In this document: positions 24,733 through 35,332 of the stretch, in pieces | Position numbering within the stretch: the stretch's first letter is position 1 | How the letters are laid out: each line of letters starts with the position of its first letter | Position numbers and translations under genes: made by a program | NCBI RefSeq assembly: GCF_000760215.1 | Contig: NZ_JNAW01000002.1 | Location: 280,300-344,299 of the forward strand | DNA: 64,000 nucleotides | Direction of reading: 5' to 3' | From: Prochlorococcus sp. MIT 0603 | GTDB lineage: Bacteria; Cyanobacteriota; Cyanobacteriia; PCC-6307; Cyanobiaceae | The notes under the pieces: generated by a model | What the model was told of the DNA's origin: nothing | What the model saw: only the letters and a program-made list of their open reading frames with translations | The model's database searches: none

Positions 24733-26196
24733 ATGAGAATATCCGAGTGGCGTCAGAAATTAAAAGATGGGGACGTGTCATCTCTAGAGTTGGTAGATGA
24801 AACGTTTTCACGGATTAAGGATGTTGATGAAAAAGTTCACTCTTTTTTGTACATTAATCATGATAAGGCAAGATCGGTAGCTGCAAAAATAGATGAAGCT
24901 CGCTCTTCTGGCCAAAAGCTACCACCTTTAGCTGGCATTCCTTTGGCTATAAAAGATAACCTTTGCACTAAAGGAATTCCTACAACATGTTCTAGCAGGA
25001 TGTTGGAAGACTTTGTTCCACCTTATGAATCTACTGTTACTCAAAGACTTTGGAATGCTGGTGGAATCTTAATAGGTAAAACTAATTTAGATGAATTTGC
25101 CATGGGAAGTTCCACCGAAAACTCTGCTTTTGGTGCTACCAGAAACCCTTGGGATATTTCAAGGGTTCCCGGAGGGAGCTCTGGTGGAAGTGCTGCTGCG
25201 GTTGCTTCTAACTTATGCATGGCTTCTCTTGGTTCTGATACTGGTGGCTCTATAAGACAGCCAGCCTCTTTTTGTGGTGTTGTTGGTTTAAAGCCTACTT
25301 ATGGACGTGTAAGTAGATGGGGTTTAATTGCTTTTGCAAGTTCATTGGACCAAGTAGGTCCTTTTTCTAATAATGTTGCTGATGCTGCAGAAATTCTGCA
25401 GGTTATAGCAGGTCATGATCCCAAAGATTCAACTTGTTTAAATGCACCTGTCCCAAATTATGTAGACAATCTAACGAATTCTATTTCTGGACTTCGCATT
25501 GGTTTGATAAAAGAGTGCTTTGATCAGAAAGGATTAGCTAAAGATGTAAAAGAGTCTGTTCTAAAGGCAGCAGATAGCCTTAAATCTCTTGGTGCAGAAT
25601 TGGTAGAAGTATCTTGCCCTCGCTTCATAGATGGAATTGCTACTTATTACGTAATTGCACCATCAGAAGCCTCGGCAAATTTAGCTAGATATGATGGCGT
25701 TAAATATGGATATAGGACTGAGGAGGTTGACGATTTGGCTTCCATGACCGCCTTTACTAGAGCTAAAGGTTTTGGCAGTGAAGTTCAACGAAGGATCCTG
25801 ATAGGAACATATGCATTGTCTGCAGGTTATGTAGATGCCTTTTATAGAAAAGCGCAACAAGTTAGAACGCTCATAAGAAGGGACTTTGAAAATGCTTTTA
25901 ACAATGTAGATATACTTCTTACTCCAACTTCTCCAACTACAGCTTTTAAATCAGGTGCACATCAAGATGAACCTTTAGCAATGTACCTTTCTGATTTGTT
26001 GACTATACCGGCAAATTTAGCGGGGCTTCCTTCGATTAGCATACCTTGCGGTTTTGATGAATTTAACTTGCCTATTGGGTTGCAATTAATAGGTAATATT
26101 TTAGATGAAACTCGTATGCTTCAAGTGGCTTATCAGTATGAACAATTTGCAGCAGTGATGAAAAATGCACCCGAAAACAATTTAATACAGAACTAG
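24733..26196 (+). CDS. gatA: Glutamyl-tRNA(Gln)/aspartyl-tRNA(Asn) amidotransferase subunit A
   Basis: GatA is the glutaminase of GatCAB, which converts Glu-tRNA(Gln) to Gln-tRNA(Gln). The 487-residue product is an amidase-signature enzyme: Lys74 in [11 protein letters not shown], Ser149 in [13 protein letters not shown] and the nucleophile Ser173 in [13 protein letters not shown]. The length is typical. A GTG directly before the ATG (24730) is an alternative start. The 1-kb spacing and same strand suggest a run with DUF1816 upstream and dnaE downstream. Confidence 0.97.
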   Translation: MRISEWRQKLKDGDVSSLELVDETFSRIKDVDEKVHSFLYINHDKARSVAAKIDEARSSGQKLPPLAGIPLAIKDNLCTKGIPTTCSSRMLEDFVPPYESTVTQRLWNAGGILIGKTNLDEFAMGSSTENSAFGATRNPWDISRVPGGSSGGSAAAVASNLCMASLGSDTGGSIRQPASFCGVVGLKPTYGRVSRWGLIAFASSLDQVGPFSNNVADAAEILQVIAGHDPKDSTCLNAPVPNYVDNLTNSISGLRIGLIKECFDQKGLAKDVKESVLKAADSLKSLGAELVEVSCPRFIDGIATYYVIAPSEASANLARYDGVKYGYRTEEVDDLASMTAFTRAKGFGSEVQRRILIGTYALSAGYVDAFYRKAQQVRTLIRRDFENAFNNVDILLTPTSPTTAFKSGAHQDEPLAMYLSDLLTIPANLAGLPSISIPCGFDEFNLPIGLQLIGNILDETRMLQVAYQYEQFAAVMKNAPENNLIQN

Positions 26197-26268
26197 CACT
26201 TGTCACTATATGTAGCGTTGTGTATGGCTTGGAGCACTGTATGTTGAGGTTTTCGCTAATATACTGTT

Positions 26269-29200
26269 ATGGGGTTTGTTCCATTACATAATCACAGTGA
26301 TTACAGTCTTCTTGATGGCGCCAGTCAGCTGCCATCAATGGTTTCTAGAGCAAAGAAGCTTGGATTTCCTGCTATTGCTCTAACTGACCATGGAGTGATG
26401 TATGGAGCTATAGAACTTTTGAAATTGTGCAGCAAAGAAGGTATAAAACCAATTATCGGTAATGAAATGTATGTGATAAATGGTTCAATCTCTGACCCCC
26501 AACCTAAAAAAGAGAAGCGATATCATTTGGTGGTTCTTGCTAAAAATTCTATTGGATATAAGAATTTGGTAAAGCTCACGACTATAAGTCACCTTAAAGG
26601 TATGCGTGGACGAGGAATTTTTTCAAGAGCTTGTATTGATAAAGACTTGCTAAGGAAATATTCAGAGGGTTTGATTATATCTACAGCATGTCTTGGAGGG
26701 GAGATACCTCAGGCAATATTACGTGGACGACCTGATGTTGCTAGAGAAGTAGCCAGTTGGTATAAAAATGTTTTTGGAGATGATTTTTATCTTGAGATTC
26801 AAGATCATGGATCTATTGAGGATCGAATAGTAAATGTTGAAATTTCAAATATAGGTAAAGATCTTGGTATCAGATTAGTTGCAACAAATGATGCGCATTA
26901 TCTCACTGAAAATGATGTTGAGGCTCATGATGCTTTGCTATGTGTCTTAACAGGTAAGCTTATTAAAGATGAAAAGAGATTGCGTTATACGGGCACGGAA
27001 TATTTAAAATCTGAGGAACAGATGAGAAAGTTATATGCCGATCATCTTGACGAAAATGTTATTAGTGAAGCGATTGCAAATACAGCTTTAGTGGCAGAAA
27101 AAATTGAGGAATATTCTATATTAGGAACTTATAAAATGCCTAAATTTCCAGTTCCCTATGGTAAAACTCCGATTGAATATTTGCGCGAAGTTACTGAAAA
27201 AGGTTTATTGGAAAAACTTTGTGTTGACTCAATTGACTCGATTGATAAAGAATATTCTGATCGTCTTTTGAACGAGCTAAGTATTATTGATCAAATGGGT
27301 TTCCCGACTTATTTTCTTGTTGTTTGGGATTATATAAAATTTGCAAGAGAGCAATCGATTCCTGTTGGGCCAGGTAGAGGTTCTGCAGCAGGATCTTTGG
27401 TTGCTTATTCATTAGGTATAACAACTATAGACCCTGTTAAGAATGGGCTTTTGTTCGAAAGGTTTTTAAATCCTGAGAGAAAGTCGATGCCTGATATTGA
27501 TACTGATTTCTGTATTGATAGACGTAGTGAGGTAATAGATTATGTAACTAGGCGTTATGGCGAGGATAAAGTAGCTCAAATAATTACATTTAATAGAATG
27601 ACATCTAAGGCTGTCCTTAAAGATGTTGCGAGAGTATTAGATATCCCATATAGAGAAGCTGATCAATTAGCAAAATTAATTCCTGTAGTTAGAGGGAAGC
27701 CAGCAAAACTTTCGATAATGATTGGTAAAGACTCTCCTAGTTCTGACTTTAGAGCTAAATATGAAGATGAACCTTTAGTGAGAAAATGGATAGATATGGC
27801 AATACGCATTGAAGGTACGAATAAGACTTTTGGAGTACATGCCGCAGGAGTTGTTATTGCATCGGACCCATTAGATGAATTAGTGCCCTTGCAGAGAAAT
27901 AATGATGGCCAAATTATCACACAATATTTCATGGAAGATATTGAATCATTGGGATTACTAAAGATGGATTTTCTGGGCTTGAAAAACCTTACAATGCTTC
28001 AAAGAACAGTTAGTCTTATAGAGCAATCTATTGGTGAAAAAGTAGATTTAGATCATTTAGGCCATGAAGACAAGGCTACATATGACCTTTTGTCTAGAGG
28101 CGATTTGGAAGGTATATTTCAACTTGAATCTAGTGGAATGCGTCAAATAGTAAAAGATTTAAAACCATCTTCTTTAGAAGATATTTCTTCGATATTAGCT
28201 TTATATAGACCAGGGCCCTTGGATGCTGGCCTTATCCCTAAATTTATTAATCGTAAGCATGGTAAAGAAGTGATTGATTTCCCTCACGCTTCTTTAACGT
28301 CAATACTTGGCGAGACTTATGGAATAATGATCTATCAAGAGCAGATTATGAAAATCGCTCAAGATCTTGCAGGTTATTCTTTGGGACAAGCTGATTTATT
28401 GAGACGAGCAATGGGTAAGAAAAAGGTTTCAGAAATGCAAAAGCATAGAAACTTTTTTGTTGATGGGGCAACTGGTAAAGGAGTTGATGCAAAGTTGGCT
28501 AATGATTTATTTGACCAGATGGTTCTTTTTGCAGAATATTGTTTTAACAAAAGTCATTCAACGGCATATGGTGCTGTGACTTATCAAACAGCATATTTAA
28601 AAGCACATTACCCTATTGCCTATATGGCTGCATTGTTAACAGTGAATGCAGGCTCAAGTGACAAGATACAAAGATATATCGCCAATTGTAATTCAATGGG
28701 GATAGATGTTGAGCCACCTAATATCAACTCTTCTGGAATTGATTTTACTCCTACAGAGACGTCTATTTTGTTTGGCTTGTCTGCAGTTAGGAATCTTGGA
28801 GAAGGCGCTATTAAGCAATTGATAAAGTCACGAGATGAAGACGGCCCCTTCATCTCTTTAGCTGATCTTTGTGACAGAGTTCCATCTAATGTTTTAAATA
28901 GAAGAGGGTTAGAGTCCTTAATTCACTGTGGTGCTCTTGACGCATTTGACGAAGATGCTAATCGCGCACAATTAACATCTGATCTTGAATTGACTATAGA
29001 TTGGGCAACTTCTCGTGCTCGAGACCGTTTAAGTGGTCAGGGTAATCTTTTTGACTTATCTTTACCAGCTTCTAATGAAGAAAAAAAACGTGATATATCA
29101 TCTGCTCCAAAGGGCGTGGATGTTGAAGATTATTCACCCACCGAGAAACTTAGATTAGAAAAAGAGTTGCTAGGCTTTTATTTGTCTGATCATCCATTGA

Positions 29201-29784
29201 AGCAACTCTCAGATCCGGCAAGGCTTATTGCACCTATAAGTTTAGTTAATTTAGAGCATCAGGCAGATAAATCAAAAGTCAGTGTAATTGCGATGATAAA
29301 AGAGATGCGTGTGGTGACTACTCGTAAGGGTGACAAGATGTCTATTTTGCAAATTGAAGATTTAACTGGTTCCTGTGAAGCAGTTGTCTTCCCAAAAAGT
29401 TTTTATAGACTTTCAGACCATTTATTAACGGAGACACGTCTACTTATCTGGGCATCTGTTGATCATAGAGATGAGAAGGTTCAATTAATTGTTGATGATT
29501 GTCGCTCAATAGACGAAATGAGATTTGTTTTAATTGATTTATTGCCAGATCAAATAAAGAATATTGAAGACCAACATCGACTTAGAGAATGTATATATCA
29601 ACACCGACCTGCAAAGGATGAACTTGGGATAAAGGTACCTGTAGTTGCAGCGATTAAGGACGATAAAAGTATTAAGTATGTTCGATTAGGACATCAATTC
29701 TGTGTTAAAGATCCAAATGCTCTAATTGAATCATTGCGTCAAAACTCTTTCAAGGCAAATTGTAGTAATAGGCTTATTAAATAA
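26269..29784 (+). CDS. dnaE: DNA polymerase III alpha subunit, uninterrupted
   Basis: DnaE is the replicative polymerase. The 1171-residue product has a PHP domain at the start ([14 protein letters not shown]), the polymerase carboxylates in [13 protein letters not shown] (residues about 408-414), a palm/fingers region ([17 protein letters not shown]) and a C-terminal QGNLFDL segment that could bind the sliding clamp. An OB-fold follows ([21 protein letters not shown]). In many cyanobacteria dnaE is split by a trans-splicing intein; here it is one continuous gene with no intein, as expected for Prochlorococcus. Short minus-strand frames inside it are shadows. Confidence 0.97.
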   Translation: MGFVPLHNHSDYSLLDGASQLPSMVSRAKKLGFPAIALTDHGVMYGAIELLKLCSKEGIKPIIGNEMYVINGSISDPQPKKEKRYHLVVLAKNSIGYKNLVKLTTISHLKGMRGRGIFSRACIDKDLLRKYSEGLIISTACLGGEIPQAILRGRPDVAREVASWYKNVFGDDFYLEIQDHGSIEDRIVNVEISNIGKDLGIRLVATNDAHYLTENDVEAHDALLCVLTGKLIKDEKRLRYTGTEYLKSEEQMRKLYADHLDENVISEAIANTALVAEKIEEYSILGTYKMPKFPVPYGKTPIEYLREVTEKGLLEKLCVDSIDSIDKEYSDRLLNELSIIDQMGFPTYFLVVWDYIKFAREQSIPVGPGRGSAAGSLVAYSLGITTIDPVKNGLLFERFLNPERKSMPDIDTDFCIDRRSEVIDYVTRRYGEDKVAQIITFNRMTSKAVLKDVARVLDIPYREADQLAKLIPVVRGKPAKLSIMIGKDSPSSDFRAKYEDEPLVRKWIDMAIRIEGTNKTFGVHAAGVVIASDPLDELVPLQRNNDGQIITQYFMEDIESLGLLKMDFLGLKNLTMLQRTVSLIEQSIGEKVDLDHLGHEDKATYDLLSRGDLEGIFQLESSGMRQIVKDLKPSSLEDISSILALYRPGPLDAGLIPKFINRKHGKEVIDFPHASLTSILGETYGIMIYQEQIMKIAQDLAGYSLGQADLLRRAMGKKKVSEMQKHRNFFVDGATGKGVDAKLANDLFDQMVLFAEYCFNKSHSTAYGAVTYQTAYLKAHYPIAYMAALLTVNAGSSDKIQRYIANCNSMGIDVEPPNINSSGIDFTPTETSILFGLSAVRNLGEGAIKQLIKSRDEDGPFISLADLCDRVPSNVLNRRGLESLIHCGALDAFDEDANRAQLTSDLELTIDWATSRARDRLSGQGNLFDLSLPASNEEKKRDISSAPKGVDVEDYSPTEKLRLEKELLGFYLSDHPLKQLSDPARLIAPISLVNLEHQADKSKVSVIAMIKEMRVVTTRKGDKMSILQIEDLTGSCEAVVFPKSFYRLSDHLLTETRLLIWASVDHRDEKVQLIVDDCRSIDEMRFVLIDLLPDQIKNIEDQHRLRECIYQHRPAKDELGIKVPVVAAIKDDKSIKYVRLGHQFCVKDPNALIESLRQNSFKANCSNRLIK

Positions 29785-29791
29785 TTTTCCT

Positions 29792-30205
29792 TTATTTGCT
29801 ACCGCTTGATTCTTTGATGGCGCTACGCATTCTCTCTAAGTTAGGCCTTATATGCTCTAGTCCTATTAGACTACCTGGCTTCTCTTCCCAGCTAGCTGAG
29901 AGAATACCGTAACTCAAACCTAAAAGACCTATGAAAAAACATATTGCAGAACCCGTCAAAGTTAATGATGGTGGTATTTCTGCTATCCCTTTGATAATAA
30001 GTACATAACTCAAGATAAATACACCCATTCCCAATAGTGTTGGTATGCCAGTAGTGAAAATTATGCGTCTTGCCATTCGATTTGCTACAGGTTTAGGTAT
30101 GAATGACTTTCGATCTTTTTTTGTTCCCTTAGTTTTTATTGAAGAAGAACTCTTTTGAGTTAAAGAACTCTTATCTTTGGGAATGTCTTTTTGATTACCT
30201 TTCAT
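29792..30205 (-). CDS. Pam68-like photosystem II assembly factor
   Basis: The 137-residue product has a basic, Ser- and Lys-rich N-terminal tail (about 40 residues) and IPKPVANRMARRIIFTTGIPTLLGMG. Two membrane helices follow (about residues 46-70 and 82-105), then a WEEKPGSLIGLEHIRPN tail. This is the Pam68/DUF3464 layout. Pam68 in thylakoids helps insert chlorophyll into CP47 and assemble photosystem II, and it interacts near the ribosome. It lies next to rpsO on the same strand. Confidence 0.85.
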   Translation of the reverse strand: MKGNQKDIPKDKSSLTQKSSSSIKTKGTKKDRKSFIPKPVANRMARRIIFTTGIPTLLGMGVFILSYVLIIKGIAEIPPSLTLTGSAICFFIGLLGLSYGILSASWEEKPGSLIGLEHIRPNLERMRSAIKESSGSK

Positions 30206-30238
30206 CCCTTTCAGTAAATGAATTTGATTATTAATTGA

Positions 30239-30508
30239 TTAACCGCGAATTTTTAGTTTTGTTAATAATGCATTATATCGAGCTTGGCTTTTGCCTTTTA
30301 CATAATTCAGTAATCTCTTCCTTTGTCCAATCATCTTTAGAAGTCCCTGCCTAGAGGAGAAATCATGACTATTGCTTTGCAGGTGGCTGCTTAGTAGGTT
30401 GATTTTTTCACTTAGCATGGCTACCTGTACTTCAGCAGAGCCAGTATCAGTCCCATGAGTCTGGTGCTTATTAATGATTTCTTGCTTTGCTTGAGTATTG
30501 AGCGCCAT
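30239..30508 (-). CDS. rpsO: 30S ribosomal protein S15
   Basis: The 89-residue product matches the universal S15 layout: [37 protein letters not shown] and a final [13 protein letters not shown]15 binds 16S rRNA early in assembly of the small subunit platform. The length is standard. It lies between ruvA upstream and the Pam68 gene downstream. Confidence 0.98.
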   Translation of the reverse strand: MALNTQAKQEIINKHQTHGTDTGSAEVQVAMLSEKINLLSSHLQSNSHDFSSRQGLLKMIGQRKRLLNYVKGKSQARYNALLTKLKIRG

Positions 30509-30560
30509 GTTTTTATGGGAACTTCTATTTGATGATTTTATCGCTTATCAATCTAGCGTG

Positions 30561-31232
30561 TCATGGAGCTTTCTTTCCAGTCTCTGTATTTATATGAGTA
30601 AGAATGTTTTTGAAAAGGTCTTCAAAATTCAGTACTTGCGACTTTCTTGATGTAGATAATCCCTTTCGAGGGTTTTTAGAAAACTCTATAAAAGCTTTGT
30701 TTATTTCTGATTCTTCATATCCAAGATTAATCAAGGCACTATTGACTTCATTCCTAATTTGCGAGTCTGGGGAATCTTTTTTGTCTGAGTGATCACTTGA
30801 ACTATTAATGATGCTGGAAGTCTCTGTGAATTTGTGTTGGAGCTCAATAATTAGTCTTTCAGCAGTCCTTTTCCCTATTCCAGGACAACTGGTGAGTTCA
30901 TCAATCTTTTTTTCAGAAATGGCATGAATTAATTGATTGGCTTTGTTCTTCTCTAGGAGTGTTATTGCTAGTTGGCTTCCTATACCATTAACGCTTATTA
31001 ATTTGCGGAATAAGTTTCTTTCTTCTTTATAAAGAAAACCAATTAAAGATGATCCATCCTCTCTTTGAACTTGATGAATCCAAAGGGTTAGTTCATGGGA
31101 ATCATTTATTAATTCTAAATTTCTTTTTAAAATTTGAACTTCATAACCAATACCTGAGCATTCAACAATAACTCCAGCACGAGGTCCAGTTTCCCAAGCA
31201 TCTATTTTCCCACCTTTTAACCAGCTAATCAT
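30561..31232 (-). CDS. ruvA: Holliday junction DNA helicase subunit RuvA
   Basis: RuvA binds Holliday junctions and loads the RuvB motor. The 223-residue product has the N-terminal OB domain (VIVECSGIGYEVQIL), two helix-hairpin-helix motifs (ISVNGIGSQLAITLL and LTSCPGIGKRTAERLI) and a linker rich in Ser and Asp. A C-terminal UBA-like domain contains LINLGYEESEINKAF. The linker is somewhat long. It diverges in order from ruvB, which is not in the window. Confidence 0.95.
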   Translation of the reverse strand: MISWLKGGKIDAWETGPRAGVIVECSGIGYEVQILKRNLELINDSHELTLWIHQVQREDGSSLIGFLYKEERNLFRKLISVNGIGSQLAITLLEKNKANQLIHAISEKKIDELTSCPGIGKRTAERLIIELQHKFTETSSIINSSSDHSDKKDSPDSQIRNEVNSALINLGYEESEINKAFIEFSKNPRKGLSTSRKSQVLNFEDLFKNILTHINTETGKKAP

Positions 31233-31256
31233 AAGAGGCTTAAGTAAAAGCTGTAT

Positions 31257-31646
31257 TTATCCTCCAGCCGCATCACATCCAATAGCACTACCAGCAACAA
31301 CACCTAATGGAATTGCCCACCAACGACCATCTCGTCTGGACATTGCAGCACCAGCAGCGCCACCAAGCAAACCACCAGCAATTTTCCCATCAGTACAATC
31401 ATTATTATCAACGTTCTGGGGAATAGGACCTCTATATGTAGTTGAATGTGTTTTGCTGCAGGGAACTTCAATCGTCTCAGTCCAGCTCTTTACATAACCT
31501 GGCGATTCCTCTGTTCCAGGGAAATATTCTTCTCTGTATTCATTTCGTGTGCATGTTCTGGATCTTGAGTATCCAGCCTGCGATTCATTTGCATTTGCAT
31601 TGGCACAAAAGCTTAGAGAAAAAATTAAGGCTAGTAAAAATTTCAT
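31257..31646 (-). CDS. Secreted protein with a glycine-zipper-like end
   Basis: The 129-residue product has a signal peptide (MKFLLALIFSLSFCANANA). The middle part has Cys, Tyr and Arg (SRSRTCTRNEY) and a PCSKTHSTTYRGP stretch. It ends with a Gly/Ala-rich zipper (KIAGGLLGGAAGAAMSRR, then GVVAGSAIGCDAAGG) seen in outer-membrane glycine-zipper proteins such as the Rick-17kDa or OmpA-associated type. It is probably periplasmic or membrane-associated; the function is unknown. It lies upstream of ruvA on the same strand. Confidence 0.6.
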   Translation of the reverse strand: MKFLLALIFSLSFCANANANESQAGYSRSRTCTRNEYREEYFPGTEESPGYVKSWTETIEVPCSKTHSTTYRGPIPQNVDNNDCTDGKIAGGLLGGAAGAAMSRRDGRWWAIPLGVVAGSAIGCDAAGG

Positions 31647-31671
31647 GACCCTATGGTTTTAATTAAGTTTA

Positions 31672-32559
31672 TTAGAAATTCGGTAAATGGCTAATTGAAA
31701 TTAACGTTGCTCCAAAAACACATCCTGCTCCAATGATTATATAAAGAGTTAATGGCTCGGCGAAAAACAGAACTCCCCACATAGATGCAAATAAAACTTG
31801 AGTGTAATTTATTGATCCTGCATAACCAGCCGGTAACAGGCTAAGACCACGCGTTATCAATACTTGTCCTATTTGTGTGAAAAGTCCTATGCCTAATAAC
31901 CATAACCACTCTGAACCTGCAGGGTAAACCCCTTGTTTTAATAGAAATGGCAGGGTAATGGGGATGGAAACTAGTGGAAAATAAAAAACAATTACCAAAT
32001 CATGCTCTTGTTTTGATAGCTTTCGAACTGTTACATAAGCAAGTGCTGTAAGGATTGCTCCACTTAAAGCAATAAGTACTGCATTAAATGATATTTGAAC
32101 GTTTGAATTGTTTTGCCATAATGGTTGCACTACTACTTGTATTCCGATCCAACCAAGGCATATTGCATATAAAACTCTCTTTTTTATTTCTTCATCGAGC
32201 ATCCACCACGCTAGAAGTGCCGTAAAAGTGGGATAAGTGTATTGAATAATTGTTGCCGCAGCTAGTGGTAAAGAATTAATTGCTTGGAAAACGCAAAACA
32301 AGGCCCCTGTTCCTATTAAACCTCTAAAAAAAAGTAATCTTTTATTATTTCCCCAAGGTGATATTTGAGCTTTTGTTAGTAAGAATCTTGTTATTAATAA
32401 GCTAAATACAGATCTAAGAAAGACAATCTCTGCAACAGGTATACGCCCTTTAAGTTGTTTAATGCAAACTGTCATAAGACTGAACGCGAATGCGCTCCCA
32501 ATTAACGAGATTATTCCTTGAGGAGGCTTTTTTTCTTTACTCCAAAGCATCTGGTTCAT
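31672..32559 (-). CDS. EamA/DMT family permease
   Basis: The 295-residue product is a ten-helix drug/metabolite transporter-type protein made of two EamA repeats. The first has GIISLIGSAFAFSLMTVCIKQ, FLRSVFSLLITRFLL and AAATIIQYTYPTFTALLAWW; the second has a similar PAGYAGSINYTQVLFASMWG. It sits in the inner membrane. The substrate is unknown; family members export metabolites or amino acids. It is divergent from dnaG. Confidence 0.85.
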   Translation of the reverse strand: MNQMLWSKEKKPPQGIISLIGSAFAFSLMTVCIKQLKGRIPVAEIVFLRSVFSLLITRFLLTKAQISPWGNNKRLLFFRGLIGTGALFCVFQAINSLPLAAATIIQYTYPTFTALLAWWMLDEEIKKRVLYAICLGWIGIQVVVQPLWQNNSNVQISFNAVLIALSGAILTALAYVTVRKLSKQEHDLVIVFYFPLVSIPITLPFLLKQGVYPAGSEWLWLLGIGLFTQIGQVLITRGLSLLPAGYAGSINYTQVLFASMWGVLFFAEPLTLYIIIGAGCVFGATLISISHLPNF

Positions 32560-32697
32560 AATGCCTTTATAATTTTGCTCTTAGTCCGATAATCTTCACG
32601 TTTAATTTCTTGGCTCATTTCTAAGAATTTTGCGTTATGAACTTAAGACTCCTAACTAGAAGCAGGTTAATCACGTTATATCCTGCATAATCATTAA

Positions 32698-34758
32698 ATG
32701 GTAACCCCTCGCCTCCATCCACGTACATTAGATGCCGTTAAGGAAAAAGCGGACATCGTTGATGTTGTAGGTGAACATGTTGTTTTGAAGAAAAAAGGAA
32801 AGGAGTTTGTAGGAATTTGCCCTTTCCATGATGACAGCAGGCCGTCAATGACTGTGTCGCCTGCAAAACAGTTTTATTATTGTTTTTCTTGCGGTGCAGG
32901 TGGAAACTCCATCAAGTTCCTTATGGAGCTCCAAAGGCAAAGTTTTGTTGAGGTAGTCCTTGATTTAGCAAGAAAATATCAATTACCTGTAGAAACATTA
33001 GAAGGGCCTCAACAGGAACGTTTCCGCCAAGAGCTTTCTCGTAGAGATAGACTTTTTAGAGTTCTTTCTCTTGCAAAAGGCTGGTTTTGTAATCAATTAA
33101 ATACTGCTGAAGGATCTCAAGCTCTTAAATATTTGGTTCAAACTCGTCGTCTCAGTAAAGGAACTATTGGGAATTTTGAGCTTGGGTTTGCCCCTGATGG
33201 ATGGGATGCTCTCTTAAGGCATATGAATCATGTTGAAGGCATTCCTTCCCAAACATTGTTAGAAGCTGGTTTAATAGTTCCTCGTAAGGGAAGCAATGGT
33301 TTTTATGATCGTTTTAGGAATCGATTGATTGTCCCAATTAGTGATCAACAAGGGCGGGTTATTGGGTTTGGTGGTCGAAGTCTCGATGGCTCTGATCCAA
33401 AGTATTTAAATTCACCAGAGACTGATTTATTTCAGAAAGGGAAGCATTTATTTGGTTTAGATAAGGCTGCTAATGAGATTCGCAAAGAAGATAAAGCAAT
33501 AGTTGCTGAAGGCTATTTTGATGTTATAGCCCTTCATTCTGCTGGCATTACAAATTCAGTTGCAGCTTTAGGAACAGCTTTGAGTAGCCAGCAAGTGAAA
33601 CAGCTATGTCGATGTAGTGATAGTAAGCGGATAGTTCTTAATTTCGATGCTGATGGTGCAGGTATTCGTGCTGCTAATAGGGCTATTGGAGAAGTTGAGA
33701 ACCTTGCTATGCAGGGCCAATTGGAATTGAGGATTCTGCAGTTGCCATCTGGTAAGGATCCAGATGATTATCTTAAAGAGAATTCAGCTATTGAATATAA
33801 AACTCTTCTTGATAATTCTCCCCTCTGGATTGATTGGCAAATTGATCAGGTCTTAAAAGATGGTGACTTGAGTAAAGCAGATGATTTCCAGAAAGCTGTT
33901 AGTGGGTTGGTTAAGTTGTTGGGTAAATTACCTCGCTCTGCCTTACGGTCTCATTATTTGCAGAAGGTAGCAGAGCGTCTAAGTGGAGGACAGGCTCGCT
34001 TGGCGTTGCGTTTAGAGGAGGATCTACGCAATCAGATAAAAGGCCATAGATGGCATGGTCGCTCTAGTCGATTTGCTCAACCTAGTGATACAACCCTAAG
34101 AGAGCGTCTTGAGGCTCAAATTCTTAGACTATATCTTCATTGTCCTAAATATCGGTCAACTATTCGTACTGAATTAAGGCAGCGAGAACTTGAGGATTTT
34201 GCATTGCATCACCATCGTTTACTTTGGGTGGCTATTAGTGAAGTAGAGGAGGCAGTTATTGGTGCCCCAACTTTAGAGTCCATTAGCCGAGGTGAGAATG
34301 ACAAAGAATTTTTGTCGGAAATTGATCTTTTTAAAATGCTTTTAGATCAGACGGCTTCTGATGGTAATACCACCCTTAGTGCTCTTCTTGCGAGTTTCTT
34401 AGATCCTGATGAGCTTCAATTGGCTTTAATCGAACAGCCTCTTCTTCAGCTGAGAGGAACATTGGCTGTCTTAGAGCGTCAGAAATCACTTAAGCGTTGT
34501 AAACACTTGATTGAAGCTTGGAGTGGGCAACGATTAGAAACCCTTGAGACTTGTATCTCTGCACTGATTGAGCAAGAACAAAACCACCCTGATGAAAAAT
34601 ATGATATGGAATATAAAATAGAGAAAATGTTTGATAAGTTGAATATACAGGCATTGAATTTCCAGGAATTATACTATTCAGAACGTAAGCATATACATTA
34701 CTTAGACAAACAACGTTGTGCATTGACAAACCAAGGGAACGAGACATTGACAGCATGA
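32698..34758 (+). CDS. dnaG: DNA primase
   Basis: DnaG makes RNA primers for replication. The 686-residue product begins with a CHC2 zinc finger (Cys41, His44, Cys62, Cys65 in GICPFHDDSRPS and YYCFSCGAGG). It continues into the catalytic core with a TOPRIM region (AIVAEGYFDVIALHSAG; VLNFDADGAGI) and ends in a helicase-binding region. The length is at the long end of the family because of the C-terminal region. The overlapping minus-strand frame (34490-34756) is a shadow. Confidence 0.97.
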   Translation: MVTPRLHPRTLDAVKEKADIVDVVGEHVVLKKKGKEFVGICPFHDDSRPSMTVSPAKQFYYCFSCGAGGNSIKFLMELQRQSFVEVVLDLARKYQLPVETLEGPQQERFRQELSRRDRLFRVLSLAKGWFCNQLNTAEGSQALKYLVQTRRLSKGTIGNFELGFAPDGWDALLRHMNHVEGIPSQTLLEAGLIVPRKGSNGFYDRFRNRLIVPISDQQGRVIGFGGRSLDGSDPKYLNSPETDLFQKGKHLFGLDKAANEIRKEDKAIVAEGYFDVIALHSAGITNSVAALGTALSSQQVKQLCRCSDSKRIVLNFDADGAGIRAANRAIGEVENLAMQGQLELRILQLPSGKDPDDYLKENSAIEYKTLLDNSPLWIDWQIDQVLKDGDLSKADDFQKAVSGLVKLLGKLPRSALRSHYLQKVAERLSGGQARLALRLEEDLRNQIKGHRWHGRSSRFAQPSDTTLRERLEAQILRLYLHCPKYRSTIRTELRQRELEDFALHHHRLLWVAISEVEEAVIGAPTLESISRGENDKEFLSEIDLFKMLLDQTASDGNTTLSALLASFLDPDELQLALIEQPLLQLRGTLAVLERQKSLKRCKHLIEAWSGQRLETLETCISALIEQEQNHPDEKYDMEYKIEKMFDKLNIQALNFQELYYSERKHIHYLDKQRCALTNQGNETLTA

Positions 34759-34795
34759 TTGCCTACTTTTTATTGATATAAACTATAGAGATTAT

Positions 34796-35281
34796 TTAAT
34801 TTTTTATATTTGAATTAAAACAGAACCTTTTAAGGGCGGAAATGACTTTTCTGGGATGATCTTCCATTGCATATGCTTCATACTCTTTATCTTGGTTGCC
34901 AGTTAATTGAGTAGATCCTTTTAGTGCATCTAATTTATATGAGCTTATTTCCATGTTTTTTTTCCCACCTGGATTTATCAACCTTCCTTTATTACATTCT
35001 TGTGCTATATGAATTGCTTCGTGCCTTATTGCTCTTCTTATCATTTGACCTGTCTTAAAAGAACCTTCGAGTTTTGGACCTTTGGCAAACATATATCCGC
35101 CATAATCTTTTGCATTGGCTGTACAAATAACAACTGTCTTTTGATCTTTTTTTAAGAATCCGAAAAAATCTTTTCCTATAAGGCATAAAGGTGTATTTTC
35201 TTCTAGTTTATAGTTTGCTTTTGTGATCAATTCTATTATCTCCTTCTCTTGAGCATTTAGGAATAGTAAAAATTCAAGCAT
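34796..35281 (-). CDS. Small HExxH-containing protein, putative metallopeptidase
   Basis: The 161-residue product has the zinc-peptidase signature HEAIH (residues 87-91 in RAIRHEAIHIAQEC) with a Gln following, and a downstream EYEAYAMEDHP (from residue 133). Its Glu could be the third ligand, as in gluzincins. The N-terminal 50 residues contain two predicted strand/helix elements; no signal peptide is obvious. I do not recognise the family, so the metallopeptidase call is from the motif alone. It lies 51 bases upstream of umuC's end on the same strand but is not part of the SOS pair by any evidence. Confidence 0.5.
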   Translation of the reverse strand: MLEFLLFLNAQEKEIIELITKANYKLEENTPLCLIGKDFFGFLKKDQKTVVICTANAKDYGGYMFAKGPKLEGSFKTGQMIRRAIRHEAIHIAQECNKGRLINPGGKKNMEISSYKLDALKGSTQLTGNQDKEYEAYAMEDHPRKVISALKRFCFNSNIKN

Positions 35282-35332
35282 ATGATTTTCTTCTTAGGAG
35301 TTGCTTTTGTCTAATTACTTTAGCTTAGAAGT

